Below are positions 1 to 7,527 of a stretch of DNA of 64,000 bases, one piece after another; within the stretch, counting starts at the first letter, position 1, and the number at the start of each line of letters is the position of its first letter. Below the pieces are notes generated by a model. That model did not search any database, was not told where the DNA came from, and saw only the letters and a program-made list of their open reading frames with translations. The DNA is taken from positions 1 through 64,000 of the forward strand of contig JAZPXN010000035.1 of NCBI GenBank assembly GCA_045543655.1, written 5' to 3'. This stretch comes from RGIG995 sp045543655. GTDB taxonomy: Bacteria; Bacillota; Clostridia; Oscillospirales; UBA644. The translations under genes were made by a program, and so were the position numbers.

Positions 1-77
1 TCAGCCATAAGGTAACGCTTGCACGGGAATTCCATGACTAAGGTGTTGCCTTCGTTTTCGATAATTGCTGTAAACAT
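1..77 (-). CDS. Truncated hypothetical protein (N-terminal 25 residues)
   Basis: A minus-strand reading frame starts with ATG at 77 and runs off the left edge of the window. It is preceded by a good AAAGGAG ribosome binding site at about 83-89. The visible N-terminus reads MFTAIIENEGNTLVMEFPCK and continues five residues further. I do not recognise the family from so few residues. Two terminator-like hairpins and a small palindrome lie between this gene and the tRNAs upstream, so it probably has its own regulated promoter. Confidence 0.6.
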   Translation of the reverse strand, partial: MFTAIIENEGNTLVMEFPCKRYLMA

Positions 78-110
78 TTTTTCTCCTTTCTTTATGATAT
101 TTATGCCAAT

Positions 111-125
111 CTCGTTCGTAACGAG
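111..125. promoter_or_regulatory. Small palindrome, possible operator
   Basis: The inverted repeat CTCGTT-CGT-AACGAG is perfect over six base pairs. It lies 34 bases upstream of the start codon of the truncated gene at the left edge, where a repressor or activator site would sit. No regulator is visible, so the operator role is an inference. Confidence 0.3.
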
Positions 126-160
126 GTGGATGTCCAAGACACAAAGAATTAACAATTATA

Positions 161-210
161 AAAACAAAAAAGGGGCATATCTGACGAGAAAATATCGTCA
201 AATATGCCCC
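161..210 (-). terminator. Terminator-like hairpin in leader of the left-edge gene
   Basis: GGGGCATAT at 172-180 pairs with ATATGCCCC at 202-210, and the stem is extended by CTGACG / CGTCA. On the minus strand it is followed by a T-rich run (complement of 161-171). It is the second minus-strand terminator in succession between the tRNAs and the left-edge gene. It could be an attenuator of that gene or the end of a short RNA from 211-314. Apart from this and the palindrome, the gap 78-383 holds only the tRNA terminator. Confidence 0.55.
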
Positions 211-314
211 TAAAGTGCCTATTCTTTGGTTCAGATCCCTCCCGACGGTCGAAAACCGAGGTTTGCATCTTTTTAACCGCAATGTTATTCGATTTTTGAA
301 AAATCGAGAAAACG

Positions 315-354
315 CGAGAAAAATAAAGAGAACCCGAGGAAACCTCGGGTTCTC
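315..354 (-). terminator. Terminator of the tRNA transcript
   Basis: A 12-bp stem GAGAACCCGAGG (328-339) / CCTCGGGTTCTC (343-354) with a three-base loop is followed on the minus strand by TTTATTTTT. It lies 30 bases past the CCA end of the fMet tRNA. Confidence 0.85.
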
Positions 355-383
355 TCCGGTGCATCTTTTTTGGCACCGGTACT

Positions 384-461
<78 letters not shown>

Positions 462-471
462 ATATTTAATT

Positions 472-558
472 TGGTGCCGGAGACCGGGATCGAACCGGCA
501 CGGGATTGCTCCCACGGGATTTTAAGTCCCGGGCGTCTGCCAATTCCGCCACTCCGGC
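472..558 (-). tRNA. tRNA-Leu (TAA)
   Basis: An 87-nt class II tRNA on the minus strand. The acceptor stem is GCCGGAG / CTCCGGC with discriminator A and CCA encoded at 472-474. The anticodon loop CTTAAAA gives anticodon TAA (complement of 522-524). The long variable arm GTGGGAGCAATCCCG and the D-arm GGCGGAATTGGCAGACGC are typical of Leu tRNAs. It is co-transcribed with the initiator tRNA from the promoter at 589-617. Confidence 0.95.
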
Positions 559-588
559 AAATCGACCGACTTTTTCTGGTGCTTGAAT

Positions 589-617
589 AGTATACCACAA
601 AAAAGACGGTTTGTCAA
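589..617 (-). promoter_or_regulatory. Promoter of the tRNA-Leu/tRNA-fMet operon
   Basis: On the minus strand TTGACA (612-617) is separated by exactly 17 bases from TATACT (589-594), about 30 bases before the 5' end of the Leu tRNA. Confidence 0.85.
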
Positions 618-671
618 GCCCTGATTTGTGTCTTTTTTAAAACAAATGCAAATACTCTTCGCTTTTTTTCG

Positions 672-714
672 AAAAAACCCTCTCCTCTTCCCGGAAAATC
701 GGCAAAAGGAGAGG
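672..714 (-). terminator. Terminator after the araC-type gene
   Basis: CCTCTCCT at 679-686 pairs with AGGAGAGG at 707-714. On the minus strand the stem is followed by GGGTTTTTTCG. It lies 12 bases past the stop codon of the AraC-family gene. Confidence 0.8.
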
Positions 715-725
715 TGTTTTTACAA

Positions 726-1511
726 TCAGAGACGGCAGATCCTCCCGGGGTTTTTCCCCGTCACCCGCTTATAGGCCAGGCGGAAGGAGGTTTCGTTCCG
801 GTAGCCGCAGGCAAAGGAGACCTCGGAAACGGTCATTCCCCGGCGCAGGAATTCCTCCGCGCGCTCGATACGGTACTGCGTGAGATATTGATAAGGGGAT
901 GCCGACGTATATCGCCGGAAGAGCCGGATCAGATACCGTGGATCCACGTGCAGAGCCCCGGCCAGGTCGGCGTTTCGGATCGGCTCGGCGTAATGATCCC
1001 GGATATACTGCAAAGCGGCCTCGATCTTCTCATTTTCTACGACGGAAAGGCCGTAGGTGCGGCAAAGATAAGAGACCGCGGCAGACAGAAGATCCTCCAA
1101 CTCCGAAAACACCGGCAGATCGGCCGACGGAAGATATTCCCCGTCCTTGCAGAAAACGCCTTGCTCAATCAGGATCCGGGCGGTCTCAAAAAACGAGGTA
1201 ACAACGGGATCCTTTTCCAGGGGAATTGACAGGATCTCCCGGCTGAGCAACGGCGGAGTGCATTGAAAATCGAAATAGAGATGACGATAATTACTCCCGG
1301 GGATCTGCAGAAGATCCTGAGAATACCCGTTGATCAAAAGATATGCGCAACCGGGCGTCAGAAGCCGCAATTCGGAGCCGTCCCGGTAATGAGCCCGGCC
1401 GGACAGCGGGAAATGAATCCGATTGACCCGATAGCCGGTGGCCCGCCAGTTTCGGGCGCTGGCCTCGCAGATCCCTACGTGAGACAAACGAACGCTGCAG
1501 GCGCGAGACAC
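726..1511 (-). CDS. AraC family transcriptional regulator
   Basis: A 261-aa protein with an N-terminal cupin-like sensing half and a C-terminal double helix-turn-helix of about 95 residues. Typical AraC signatures are ADLAGALHVDPRYLIRLFRR and VSEVSFACGYRNETSFRLAYKR. It starts with GTG at 1511, chosen because AGGAGT lies eight bases upstream and overlaps the stop codon of the preceding glycosidase gene (stop at 1518). The two genes are therefore one transcript and probably coupled in translation. By analogy with other AraC/glycosidase pairs it should respond to a sugar and control its own operon; the inducer is unknown. Confidence 0.88.
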   Translation of the reverse strand: MSRACSVRLSHVGICEASARNWRATGYRVNRIHFPLSGRAHYRDGSELRLLTPGCAYLLINGYSQDLLQIPGSNYRHLYFDFQCTPPLLSREILSIPLEKDPVVTSFFETARILIEQGVFCKDGEYLPSADLPVFSELEDLLSAAVSYLCRTYGLSVVENEKIEAALQYIRDHYAEPIRNADLAGALHVDPRYLIRLFRRYTSASPYQYLTQYRIERAEEFLRRGMTVSEVSFACGYRNETSFRLAYKRVTGKNPGRICRL

Positions 1512-1517
1512 GGCAGA

Positions 1518-3491
1518 TCACTCCTGATATTCCACGACGGCCATGGCGTGGATCTCGATTTTGGGGACGGTGAAGCGGACGGCACCGTTTGTAACGGTAA
1601 CGTCCAGCGCTTCTCCCGAGGGGGCAAGAGATACCTTGCGGACGGGACGGCGGGTGCGCAGAGTCACGGGAACATGGCAGAGGGGCACGCAGTCTTCAAT
1701 AACCTCAATCTTTTTGGTGCCCTTCACCGTCCGGGGGGCGTACAGAAGATGGAGCACCGAGCGGCCTTCCGAAGGCTGATCCATCAGCGTCACGATCCCC
1801 TGGCCGGGCAGATCGACGGCAACGGTCTTCTCGGGCAAAAGCCGATCCAAGGCAAAGAGAACGGCCTGCTTTGCGATCTGAGGACCGATGGAGGCGTATT
1901 CGTAAAAAATACGGTTGGCAATATAGATACCGTTTTTCCCTTCCGCCATTCCGACGCCGGCCACGTCGGGGGCTTGGGGCGCGTGGGAGTGGGAGCAGAA
2001 ATGCTCCGGCGTCCGGACAAAATAGGGGAGCTTCTGATCTGCAAGAGCGTTGCCGCCGTCGGTCAGAGAAACCCGCTGAGAGGGGGCGTAGAGCACGTAA
2101 TCCGCAACGCCGCAGACTCCCATAGGCTCGGTCAGGGAAAGATAGACCGGCTCCACGGACTCCTCACCCTCGTATTTCACGCCAAAATCATAGGCAAAAT
2201 CTTGGGAAGCAAGACCGGAAAGGCCGCTTGCCAACAGTTTTCCGCCGGCGGAAACGAAAGCGTCCAGCTTTTCCTTCAGATCCCCGTCGATGCGAATGCC
2301 GTCGGGCAGTACGATCACCTTATAGGGAGAGAAATCGTCCTCCAGATCCAGCACGTCAAAGAGATAATGACCTTCCAGCAGAACCCGCAGAGCGCCGATA
2401 TCCGAGGATTTCGCATTGCTGAAATCCACCTCCGGATGGGCCCGGAGCCAGGCCTGACAGGACAGAAGCCCGATATCCGCCACGGGAGTCACGCCTTCCA
2501 GCCAGGGCTCCCGTTCCTCGATGCGCTTGTAAGCCTCGCCAATGATTCGATAGGTTTCGGGATCCATGACCCCGGAGGGGTGCAATTGATCTCCCACGGA
2601 GCATTTGGCGCCGTTTGCCACCGCAAGAGCGGTTTCATAGATCAAGGCGTTGGGATGCTTGAACCCGCCGAATTCCCCCCAGGTGAGATGGAATTTTCCG
2701 GTCATACCAAGATAGCTCCGGCCGTCGTGGGACTGAATATTCCGGGCGGTGAAGGGAAGATCGTCATACCCCCAGCCCCCGGTGGGCAGAGATTCGATCT
2801 CCGAGTGAGAGCTGCGGTATTCCCAATCCCGGCGTCCCGGAGGCGTCGTTCCTCCGTTGTGATAAATGGGAAGCCCGGGCTTGACGCTGTCTACCGCCTC
2901 CCGCATCGTCTCGGTATACCGGGCAAAAACCTCTTCCCCGAATTGAAGGGCCGTGGCCTCGTCGTAGGGATCCAGCCCCTGGGCCCGCATCTCGTTGACG
3001 CAGTGATGGCAATAGCAGGGGCGGGGTCTTACGATATCGAGAAAGACGCCGTCCACGTCGTAATTGCGGCACATTTCTTTTACCTGCTCCGCCAAAATTT
3101 TGACGTAGGGCGAATTGAGACAAAGCTGATGATACCCGGCCAGGTTCGCTCCGCGCAGGGGGCTTCCGTCGGGACGGCGGCAAAGATCCTCCGGATGCTG
3201 ACGGACGTATTTTTCATCGTAGCCGGCAGAAATATAGCCGGGCGCTTTGACTCCGATCTCGTGGCAGGCCTCGATCTGCGCCTTCAGAAGATCAAACCTC
3301 AGCCCCGGGTGCATTTGGTTGGTCTCGGTGGGATGATAGGACCATCCGTGATGGCATTTGGAAAAGACGGTGATGGAATTCACGTGCCCAAGCTTCAGCA
3401 TCTCCTGAAACTGCTTTTTGTCAAACCCATCGCCGATGGCTTCGATCTTTTCTCCGGTGTGGAAATCCAGATGAACCTGACGGAATTTCAT
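1518..3491 (-). CDS. GHL6-type glycoside hydrolase with beta-galactosidase trimerisation-like domain
   Basis: A 657-aa cytoplasmic protein without signal peptide. The N-terminal two thirds look like a TIM barrel of the hypothetical glycosyl hydrolase 6 group (strands such as VDGVFLDIVRPRPCYCHHC and GLPIYHNGG). Residues about 400-590 resemble the GH42-type trimerisation domain (YKVIVLPDGIRIDGDLKEKL, AGGKLLASG), and a small beta domain ends the protein. The start MKFRQVHLDF was chosen over an in-frame ATG 46 codons upstream because GGAGG sits in front of it and the promoter at 3522-3550 lies between the two. It is first in an operon with the AraC regulator. Substrate is unknown; alpha-L-fucosidase-like or beta-galactosidase-like activity is possible. 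Confidence 0.75.
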   Translation of the reverse strand: MKFRQVHLDFHTGEKIEAIGDGFDKKQFQEMLKLGHVNSITVFSKCHHGWSYHPTETNQMHPGLRFDLLKAQIEACHEIGVKAPGYISAGYDEKYVRQHPEDLCRRPDGSPLRGANLAGYHQLCLNSPYVKILAEQVKEMCRNYDVDGVFLDIVRPRPCYCHHCVNEMRAQGLDPYDEATALQFGEEVFARYTETMREAVDSVKPGLPIYHNGGTTPPGRRDWEYRSSHSEIESLPTGGWGYDDLPFTARNIQSHDGRSYLGMTGKFHLTWGEFGGFKHPNALIYETALAVANGAKCSVGDQLHPSGVMDPETYRIIGEAYKRIEEREPWLEGVTPVADIGLLSCQAWLRAHPEVDFSNAKSSDIGALRVLLEGHYLFDVLDLEDDFSPYKVIVLPDGIRIDGDLKEKLDAFVSAGGKLLASGLSGLASQDFAYDFGVKYEGEESVEPVYLSLTEPMGVCGVADYVLYAPSQRVSLTDGGNALADQKLPYFVRTPEHFCSHSHAPQAPDVAGVGMAEGKNGIYIANRIFYEYASIGPQIAKQAVLFALDRLLPEKTVAVDLPGQGIVTLMDQPSEGRSVLHLLYAPRTVKGTKKIEVIEDCVPLCHVPVTLRTRRPVRKVSLAPSGEALDVTVTNGAVRFTVPKIEIHAMAVVEYQE

Positions 3492-3521
3492 AACGATACC
3501 TCCGTATCCTCTTTTTCTTTC

Positions 3522-3550
3522 AGTATACCATAAATAAAAAGGCTTTTCAA
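3522..3550 (-). promoter_or_regulatory. Promoter of the GHL6-araC operon
   Basis: Minus-strand TTGAAA (3545-3550), 17-base spacer, TATACT (3522-3527), 31 bases before the glycosidase start codon. Confidence 0.7.
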
Positions 3551-3590
3551 TAGCGAAAAAAGGCAAAAATCGTAAAAAAAGTAACTTTTG

Positions 3591-3626
3591 CAAAAAAAAG
3601 CACGGGCAGATCCGAGGATCTGCCCG
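3591..3626 (-). terminator. Terminator of the msrC-to-DUF523 operon
   Basis: An 11-bp perfect stem CGGGCAGATCC (3603-3613) / GGATCTGCCCG (3616-3626) followed on the minus strand by GCTTTTTTTTGC. It lies about 105 bases past the DUF523 stop. Confidence 0.85.
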
Positions 3627-3667
3627 CAATTCACAGATACCGTTCTCAATCCCACGCAGGGATTGGT

Positions 3668-3725
3668 TGGCCGTCGCTTACTTTTCGGTTCTTTTCCACT
3701 TTCGTAAAAGGAAAAGAACACCGTC
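3668..3725 (-). repeat. Palindromic hairpin repeat, copy A
   Basis: On the minus strand a 10-bp stem GTTCTTTTCC / GGAAAAGAAC (3710-3719 and 3688-3697) is preceded by GGACGGT and followed by CGAAAAGTAAGC. The same arrangement (hairpin of mixed T/C against A/G, then a purine-rich CCAAAGAAA-like tail and a GC-rich end) recurs at 19434, 52248 and 53026. It lies between the DUF523 stop and its terminator. Confidence 0.65.
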
Positions 3726-3730
3726 CCCCG

Positions 3731-4147
3731 TCACAGATCCTCCACGTCCAAAACGCGGAATCCGGCTTTCAGCAGTTCTTCCGCAAAGAGACCGTGACCG
3801 GGGATGCGCACGCCGGAGAAGGTGCCGTCGTAGATTTCGTTCACGCCGCAGGAGGGACTGCGGGATTGCAGGATCACCAGATCAACCCCCTCCTCTTCGG
3901 CAAGGCAAAGGGCTTTGCGAACGCCCGCAAGGCAGGCCTCGTGAACGTCTTTGCCGAATTCGTCAAAGACCCGGCCGCGCACCCGCTCGATACGGGGACG
4001 GGGCGTGGGAAAGCCGGCCAATACCTCCGGACAGACCTCAATTACAGTCTCGTTCCGCAAAAAATCCGCCAGTTTTTGGGAATAATTGTTCCCGCCGTTG
4101 TATTTACAATCCCGCCCCATCAGGCAGGCGCTGACCATAACCTTCAT
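3731..4147 (-). CDS. DUF523 family protein
   Basis: A 138-aa protein with the family's hallmark start (MVSACLMGRDCKYNGGNN) and the cysteine motif SRSPSCGVNEIYDG. It also shows CPEVLAGFPTPRPRIE, another conserved stretch. Family members are small proteins of unknown function, sometimes fused to DUF1722; the conserved cysteines suggest metal or thiol chemistry, but that is an inference. It is the last gene of the five-gene minus-strand operon that begins with msrC, 29 bases behind the DUF5714 gene. Confidence 0.88.
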   Translation of the reverse strand: MKVMVSACLMGRDCKYNGGNNYSQKLADFLRNETVIEVCPEVLAGFPTPRPRIERVRGRVFDEFGKDVHEACLAGVRKALCLAEEEGVDLVILQSRSPSCGVNEIYDGTFSGVRIPGHGLFAEELLKAGFRVLDVEDL

Positions 4148-4176
4148 TCCAAATCCTCCGGATTTTTTCGCTTTTC

Positions 4177-4893
4177 TTAAACCGTTTCGGTTTGTTTTTC
4201 AGACGAATTCAATGGGTAAAAAGGACATTTTTCCTTGATACACTGGGCGTTTTTCGGATAATGGGAGCATCGGATCTCCGAAAGCTCCATCTCCACCCCA
4301 AGATGCTCCTTGACGAAGGCCACCGCCTCGGTAATGGCAAGATAAGAATCCCTCTTACAGCACCGGGGGCCCCCTACGGAGCCAATGGCGTCCAGCGCCC
4401 GGGCGGTCATCCGGTTCGAGAGCCCCCAGGTACGGCCGGACAAAGGGGTGGTATCGGTCAGCACCGACAGGAACGTTCCCGTACTGATCCCCGCGCCGCA
4501 GGCACCCCAGAATCCGCAGACACCGCCGGGAACCTGCTGCCCCCGGGAAAGCATCTCTTTCAGCGCCGCAGGAAGATCCACCTCTCCGCCCACGTTCCGG
4601 AAAGCGGTCAGAAGGGCCGCCCCCACCATCACGTGATGCTCCGGCCCGTGCATATGACAGAAGGGCAACGCCGCAAGATCGGAAAAGATCCGAACGGGAT
4701 CCTTCGACGGATGCGCAAGACAAAGACCGACGATCCGGTCAAGACCTTTGGTATGACAGGCGTCGCATACGTAATGACCGTGGATACAGCGGGTCTTGGA
4801 CCGTACGGTTTTTCCGCACAGTTCGCATACCATCTCCCGGTCAGCCGAAAGATATTCCAGAGGCCCTTTGCAGATCAGACATTCTTCCCTCAT
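4177..4893 (-). CDS. DUF5714 domain protein
   Basis: A 238-aa cysteine-rich protein. The N-terminal 50 residues hold paired cysteines (CLICKGPLEY, CELCGKTVRSKTRCIHGHYVCDAC) that look like a zinc ribbon or Fe-S site. The middle has HMHGPEHHVMVGAALLTA and VCGFWGACGAGISTGTF, and the C-terminus has CSHYPKNAQCIKEKCPFYP. This pattern matches the DUF5714 family of anaerobes, whose function is unknown; some members sit beside radical-SAM or methyl-transfer genes. The start ATG overlaps the stop of the upstream flavin reductase gene (ATGA), so the two are coupled. Confidence 0.75.
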   Translation of the reverse strand: MREECLICKGPLEYLSADREMVCELCGKTVRSKTRCIHGHYVCDACHTKGLDRIVGLCLAHPSKDPVRIFSDLAALPFCHMHGPEHHVMVGAALLTAFRNVGGEVDLPAALKEMLSRGQQVPGGVCGFWGACGAGISTGTFLSVLTDTTPLSGRTWGLSNRMTARALDAIGSVGGPRCCKRDSYLAITEAVAFVKEHLGVEMELSEIRCSHYPKNAQCIKEKCPFYPLNSSEKQTETV

Positions 4894-5450
4894 TTTAATT
4901 CCAATCCGTCCCGGAAGGCGTTGCCCACCTTCTCGCCCAGCACCAAATAGGCGTTGTTCATGGGATCGAAGGTGATGGGGCGCAGCTTGGCAGGGTCAAT
5001 CTTGCCGTCGGCATTGAGAACGCTCTCGTCGGCGCAGACGTTGACGATCTGCCCCACGAGCCGGCAGGTATCGGGATCAAAAGAGATATATTTGCACTCC
5101 AAGGCCATGGGCAGCTGGTCGATCAAGGGTGCGTTGACCCTTTCCGCCTTGGTGACCGTCCAGCCGATCTGCTCCAGCTTTGCGGGAACGTGATTACCCG
5201 AAACGATGCCAACGTAGTCGCACTGCTTCACCTGATCGGCGGTCCCCATGCTGACGGTGAAGGCCCCCGTTTCCTGCAAATTTTTCAGGGTCTTGCGGCC
5301 GGCGCCGATGCAGAGGGAGATCTCGTTCTCCTCGCTGATGCCGCCCCAGGCGGCGTTCATGGCGTTGGCGTTGCCCATATCGTCGTAGGCGGCCAAAATA
5401 AAGACCGGCTGAGGATAACAGACCGGTGCGGAACCGAAGCTTTTTCTCAT
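4890..5450 (-). CDS. Flavin reductase-like (flavoredoxin) protein
   Basis: A 186-aa FMN-binding split-barrel protein of the flavin reductase/flavoredoxin family. It begins MRKSFGSAPVCYPQPVFILA, and contains ANAMNAAWGGISEENEISLC and LQETGAFTVSMGTADQVKQC, the conserved flavin-binding region. Such proteins carry electrons from NAD(P)H or ferredoxin to flavin or to small acceptors in anaerobes. It lies 12 bases behind the NAD(P)H-dependent FMN oxidoreductase gene and overlaps the DUF5714 gene by four bases, which suggests a common redox or stress role. Confidence 0.85.
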   Translation of the reverse strand: MRKSFGSAPVCYPQPVFILAAYDDMGNANAMNAAWGGISEENEISLCIGAGRKTLKNLQETGAFTVSMGTADQVKQCDYVGIVSGNHVPAKLEQIGWTVTKAERVNAPLIDQLPMALECKYISFDPDTCRLVGQIVNVCADESVLNADGKIDPAKLRPITFDPMNNAYLVLGEKVGNAFRDGLELK

Positions 5451-5462
5451 ATCAGAATCTCC

Positions 5463-6080
5463 TTATCGAATAAAATTGGTGGATTTGCGGGGTTCTTTTT
5501 CCGGAAGGCCGAATTCCCGTTTTCCAAGCTCGATGCTCTTCATCAGGAAGGTCATATTCCGGGCCAGCGTCCGCATGGTCTGCAGTCCTTCCCCGTCGGA
5601 CAGCGCCTCCCCCGGCTTTCCGCCGTGAACCGAATTCCAATACTGGGAGGACGCCACCGGCATCCCGCAGATGGTAAAATATTTGTTCAATTCGTCGAAG
5701 GTAGCAGAGCATCCGCCCCGACGAGCCACCGCAACGGAGGCTCCCACCTTCATGGTCTTGTCGAAATTACTGCTGTAAAAAAGGCGATCCAGGAAGGAAA
5801 TCAAAGTGCCGTTTGCCGATGCGTAATAGACGGGGGAGGCCAGCACAAGTCCGTCGCAGACCTCGAATTTTGCGGCGGCCTGGTTGACGATATCGTCAAT
5901 GGCGCATTTCCCGGTCTTATAGCAGGAAAAGCAGGAAACGCATCCCCGCACCGGCAGATGACCCACCTGCAGAATTTCGGTCTCAACGCCCTGGGATTCG
6001 AAAACCTTCACCATTTCCCCCAACGCGACGGCGGTATTTCCCGCCGCCTTCGGGCTTCCGTTGATCAGTAAAACCTTCAT
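5463..6080 (-). CDS. NAD(P)H-dependent FMN oxidoreductase (flavodoxin-like fold)
   Basis: A 205-aa member of the NADPH-dependent FMN reductase family. The phosphate-binding loop LINGSPKAAGNTA is at the N-terminus. It is followed by the cysteine cluster GCVSCFSCYKTGKC, found in the iron-sulfur flavoprotein-like branch, and LASPVYYASANGTLISFLDR. Without the full set of spacing-specific cysteines I cannot say whether a 4Fe-4S cluster is bound. It is three bases from the msrC stop and precedes the flavoredoxin gene, so electrons may pass between the two. Confidence 0.85.
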   Translation of the reverse strand: MKVLLINGSPKAAGNTAVALGEMVKVFESQGVETEILQVGHLPVRGCVSCFSCYKTGKCAIDDIVNQAAAKFEVCDGLVLASPVYYASANGTLISFLDRLFYSSNFDKTMKVGASVAVARRGGCSATFDELNKYFTICGMPVASSQYWNSVHGGKPGEALSDGEGLQTMRTLARNMTFLMKSIELGKREFGLPEKEPRKSTNFIR

Positions 6081-6083
6081 CGC

Positions 6084-6539
6084 TTATCCTCCGTATACTT
6101 CCGTTTCCAGAATCCTTGCAAATTCCTCCAGCCCCACCCGGTCGGCCTCGGTAAAGCGGTCGAAGACCGGACTGTCCAGATCCAGTACCCCCACGGGGCG
6201 GCCGTTTTTCCGCAGAGGGATGACGATTTCGGAATTGGAGGCGCCGTCGCAGGCGATATGGCCGGGGAAGCGATGGACGTCGGGCACCAATTGGGTCTCG
6301 TTTTTCGCCACGGCGGTGCCGCAGACCCCCTTTCCCACGGGGATCTCAATGCAGGCGGGCTTCCCCTGAAAAGGCCCTAAGATCAAGGTCTCCCCCTCCA
6401 GCAGATAGAACCCGGCCCAGTTCAGATCGGGCAGAGTACCGTACAAAAGAGCAGACGCGTTGGCAAGATTGGCAACGGCGTGATCAACGCCTCCGACGAG
6501 GGCGGCCAACTGCCGGTTCAGAGCGGTATAATCGGTCAT
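6084..6539 (-). CDS. msrC: Free methionine-(R)-sulfoxide reductase (GAF domain)
   Basis: A 151-aa single GAF-domain enzyme that reduces free methionine-R-sulfoxide. The three cysteines C63, C73 and C97 have the same spacing (10 and 24) as Cys84, Cys94 and Cys118 of the E. coli enzyme; their contexts are KPACIEIPVGKGVCGTAV and HIACDGASNSEIVIPL. N-terminal NWAGFYLL is also typical. It is first in an operon with two flavoproteins, DUF5714 and DUF523 genes, so the operon probably serves oxidative-damage repair or redox balance. Confidence 0.93.
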   Translation of the reverse strand: MTDYTALNRQLAALVGGVDHAVANLANASALLYGTLPDLNWAGFYLLEGETLILGPFQGKPACIEIPVGKGVCGTAVAKNETQLVPDVHRFPGHIACDGASNSEIVIPLRKNGRPVGVLDLDSPVFDRFTEADRVGLEEFARILETEVYGG

Positions 6540-6568
6540 AAAAAACCTTCCTTTGCTTCATTGCTCTT

Positions 6569-6597
6569 ATTATACCACATTTTGCCGCAGATTGCAA
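6569..6597 (-). promoter_or_regulatory. Promoter of the msrC operon
   Basis: Minus-strand TTGCAA (6592-6597), 17 bases, TATAAT (6569-6574). The region around the -10 (GGTATAATAAGAGCA) is nearly identical to that of the promoter at 12640-12668. Confidence 0.75.
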
Positions 6598-6649
6598 TAG
6601 ATTCCGCAAAAATTATCCCGGTTTTTCTCCCCGGTTTTATACCGATAAG

Positions 6650-6697
6650 GAATAAAAAATCCGGGGAAATCCCACGGAATGCGGGATTCTCCCGGAT
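6650..6697 (-). terminator. Terminator of the 4Fe-4S protein gene
   Basis: A long imperfect stem between 6659-6678 and 6681-6697 (ATCCGGGGAAATCCC against GGGATTCTCCCGGAT) is followed on the minus strand by TTTTTATTCC. It begins 13 bases past the stop at 6710. Confidence 0.8.
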
Positions 6698-6709
6698 CGG
6701 CGCTTTCGG

Positions 6710-7420
6710 TTATCGGTCCAAAAGCCGGCCGTCGGTAGAAACGGTGACCACCTGCCAGGGAAGAAACTTCCCGGAGGCCATCAGAGCGTTTTTCACCGCC
6801 GCCTCGATCCCGCCGCAGCAGGGAACCTCCATGCGAACCACGGTGACCGATTTGATCTCGTTGCGGGCGATGATCTCGGTCAGCTTTTCGGTGTAGTCCA
6901 CGGCGTCCAGCTTGGGGCAGCCGATGAGGGTGATGCGGTTGCGGATAAACTCGTTATGGAAATTGCCGTAGGCGTAAGCGGTGCAATCGGCGGCGATGAG
7001 AAGATGGGCACCGTCGAACCAGGGGGCGTTTCCCGGGGCAAGCTTGATCTGTACCGGCCATTGGGACAGCTGACTGGCCGCAGACCCGGCGCAATCGCAG
7101 GCCGTAGGGGCGGGCGCAGTGGGGCGGGCAAAGGATTTGACGTTGGTGCCGGGGCATCCGCAGGGCAGTTTTCCGGCGGTATTTTCCGCCTTTGCCTTCA
7201 AAACGGCGGCCTCGTCGTAAGCGGGGGCTTCCCGTTCTTCAAAGGTGATGGCGCCGGTGGGGCAGGCGGGCAGCCAATCCCCCAATCCGTCGCAATAATC
7301 CTCCCGGGTCAGCTTCGCCTTTCCGTTGACCATCTGAATGGCCCCCTCGTGACAGGCGGCGGCGCAGGCCCCGCAGCCGTTGCATTTTTCTTCGTCGATC
7401 TTTATCATTTTACGGATCAT
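6710..7420 (-). CDS. 4Fe-4S binding protein with C-terminal hydrogenase-associated-like domain
   Basis: A 236-aa protein. Residues about 1-60 form a ferredoxin module: one full motif CNGCGACAAAC and a second, incomplete one around YCDGLGDWLPACP. A linker with CGCPG and CDC follows. The C-terminal half (WFDGAHLLIAADCTAYAYGN, LIGCPKLD, VRMEVPCCGG) is typical of a clostridial iron-sulfur protein group found next to Crp/Fnr regulators. The start MIRKMIK was chosen since AAGGAGAG lies five bases ahead; an ATG six codons upstream has none. It is divergent from the Crp/Fnr gene, which may control it. Confidence 0.8.
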   Translation of the reverse strand: MIRKMIKIDEEKCNGCGACAAACHEGAIQMVNGKAKLTREDYCDGLGDWLPACPTGAITFEEREAPAYDEAAVLKAKAENTAGKLPCGCPGTNVKSFARPTAPAPTACDCAGSAASQLSQWPVQIKLAPGNAPWFDGAHLLIAADCTAYAYGNFHNEFIRNRITLIGCPKLDAVDYTEKLTEIIARNEIKSVTVVRMEVPCCGGIEAAVKNALMASGKFLPWQVVTVSTDGRLLDR

Positions 7421-7456
7421 AATCGCTCTCCTTCGCAATTTGTCATACTTTTTTCC

Positions 7457-7485
7457 TTGACCTTACGGGGATATTATACTATAAT
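7457..7485 (+). promoter_or_regulatory. Promoter of the crp/fnr-type gene
   Basis: TTGACC (7457-7462), 17 bases, TATAAT (7480-7485), 42 bases before the ATG at 7528. It lies in the divergent gap shared with the 4Fe-4S protein gene. Confidence 0.85.
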
Positions 7486-7527
7486 AGAGGCAGAATGTAT
7501 GTTGAATTTTCAACAAACGGAGGAGCT

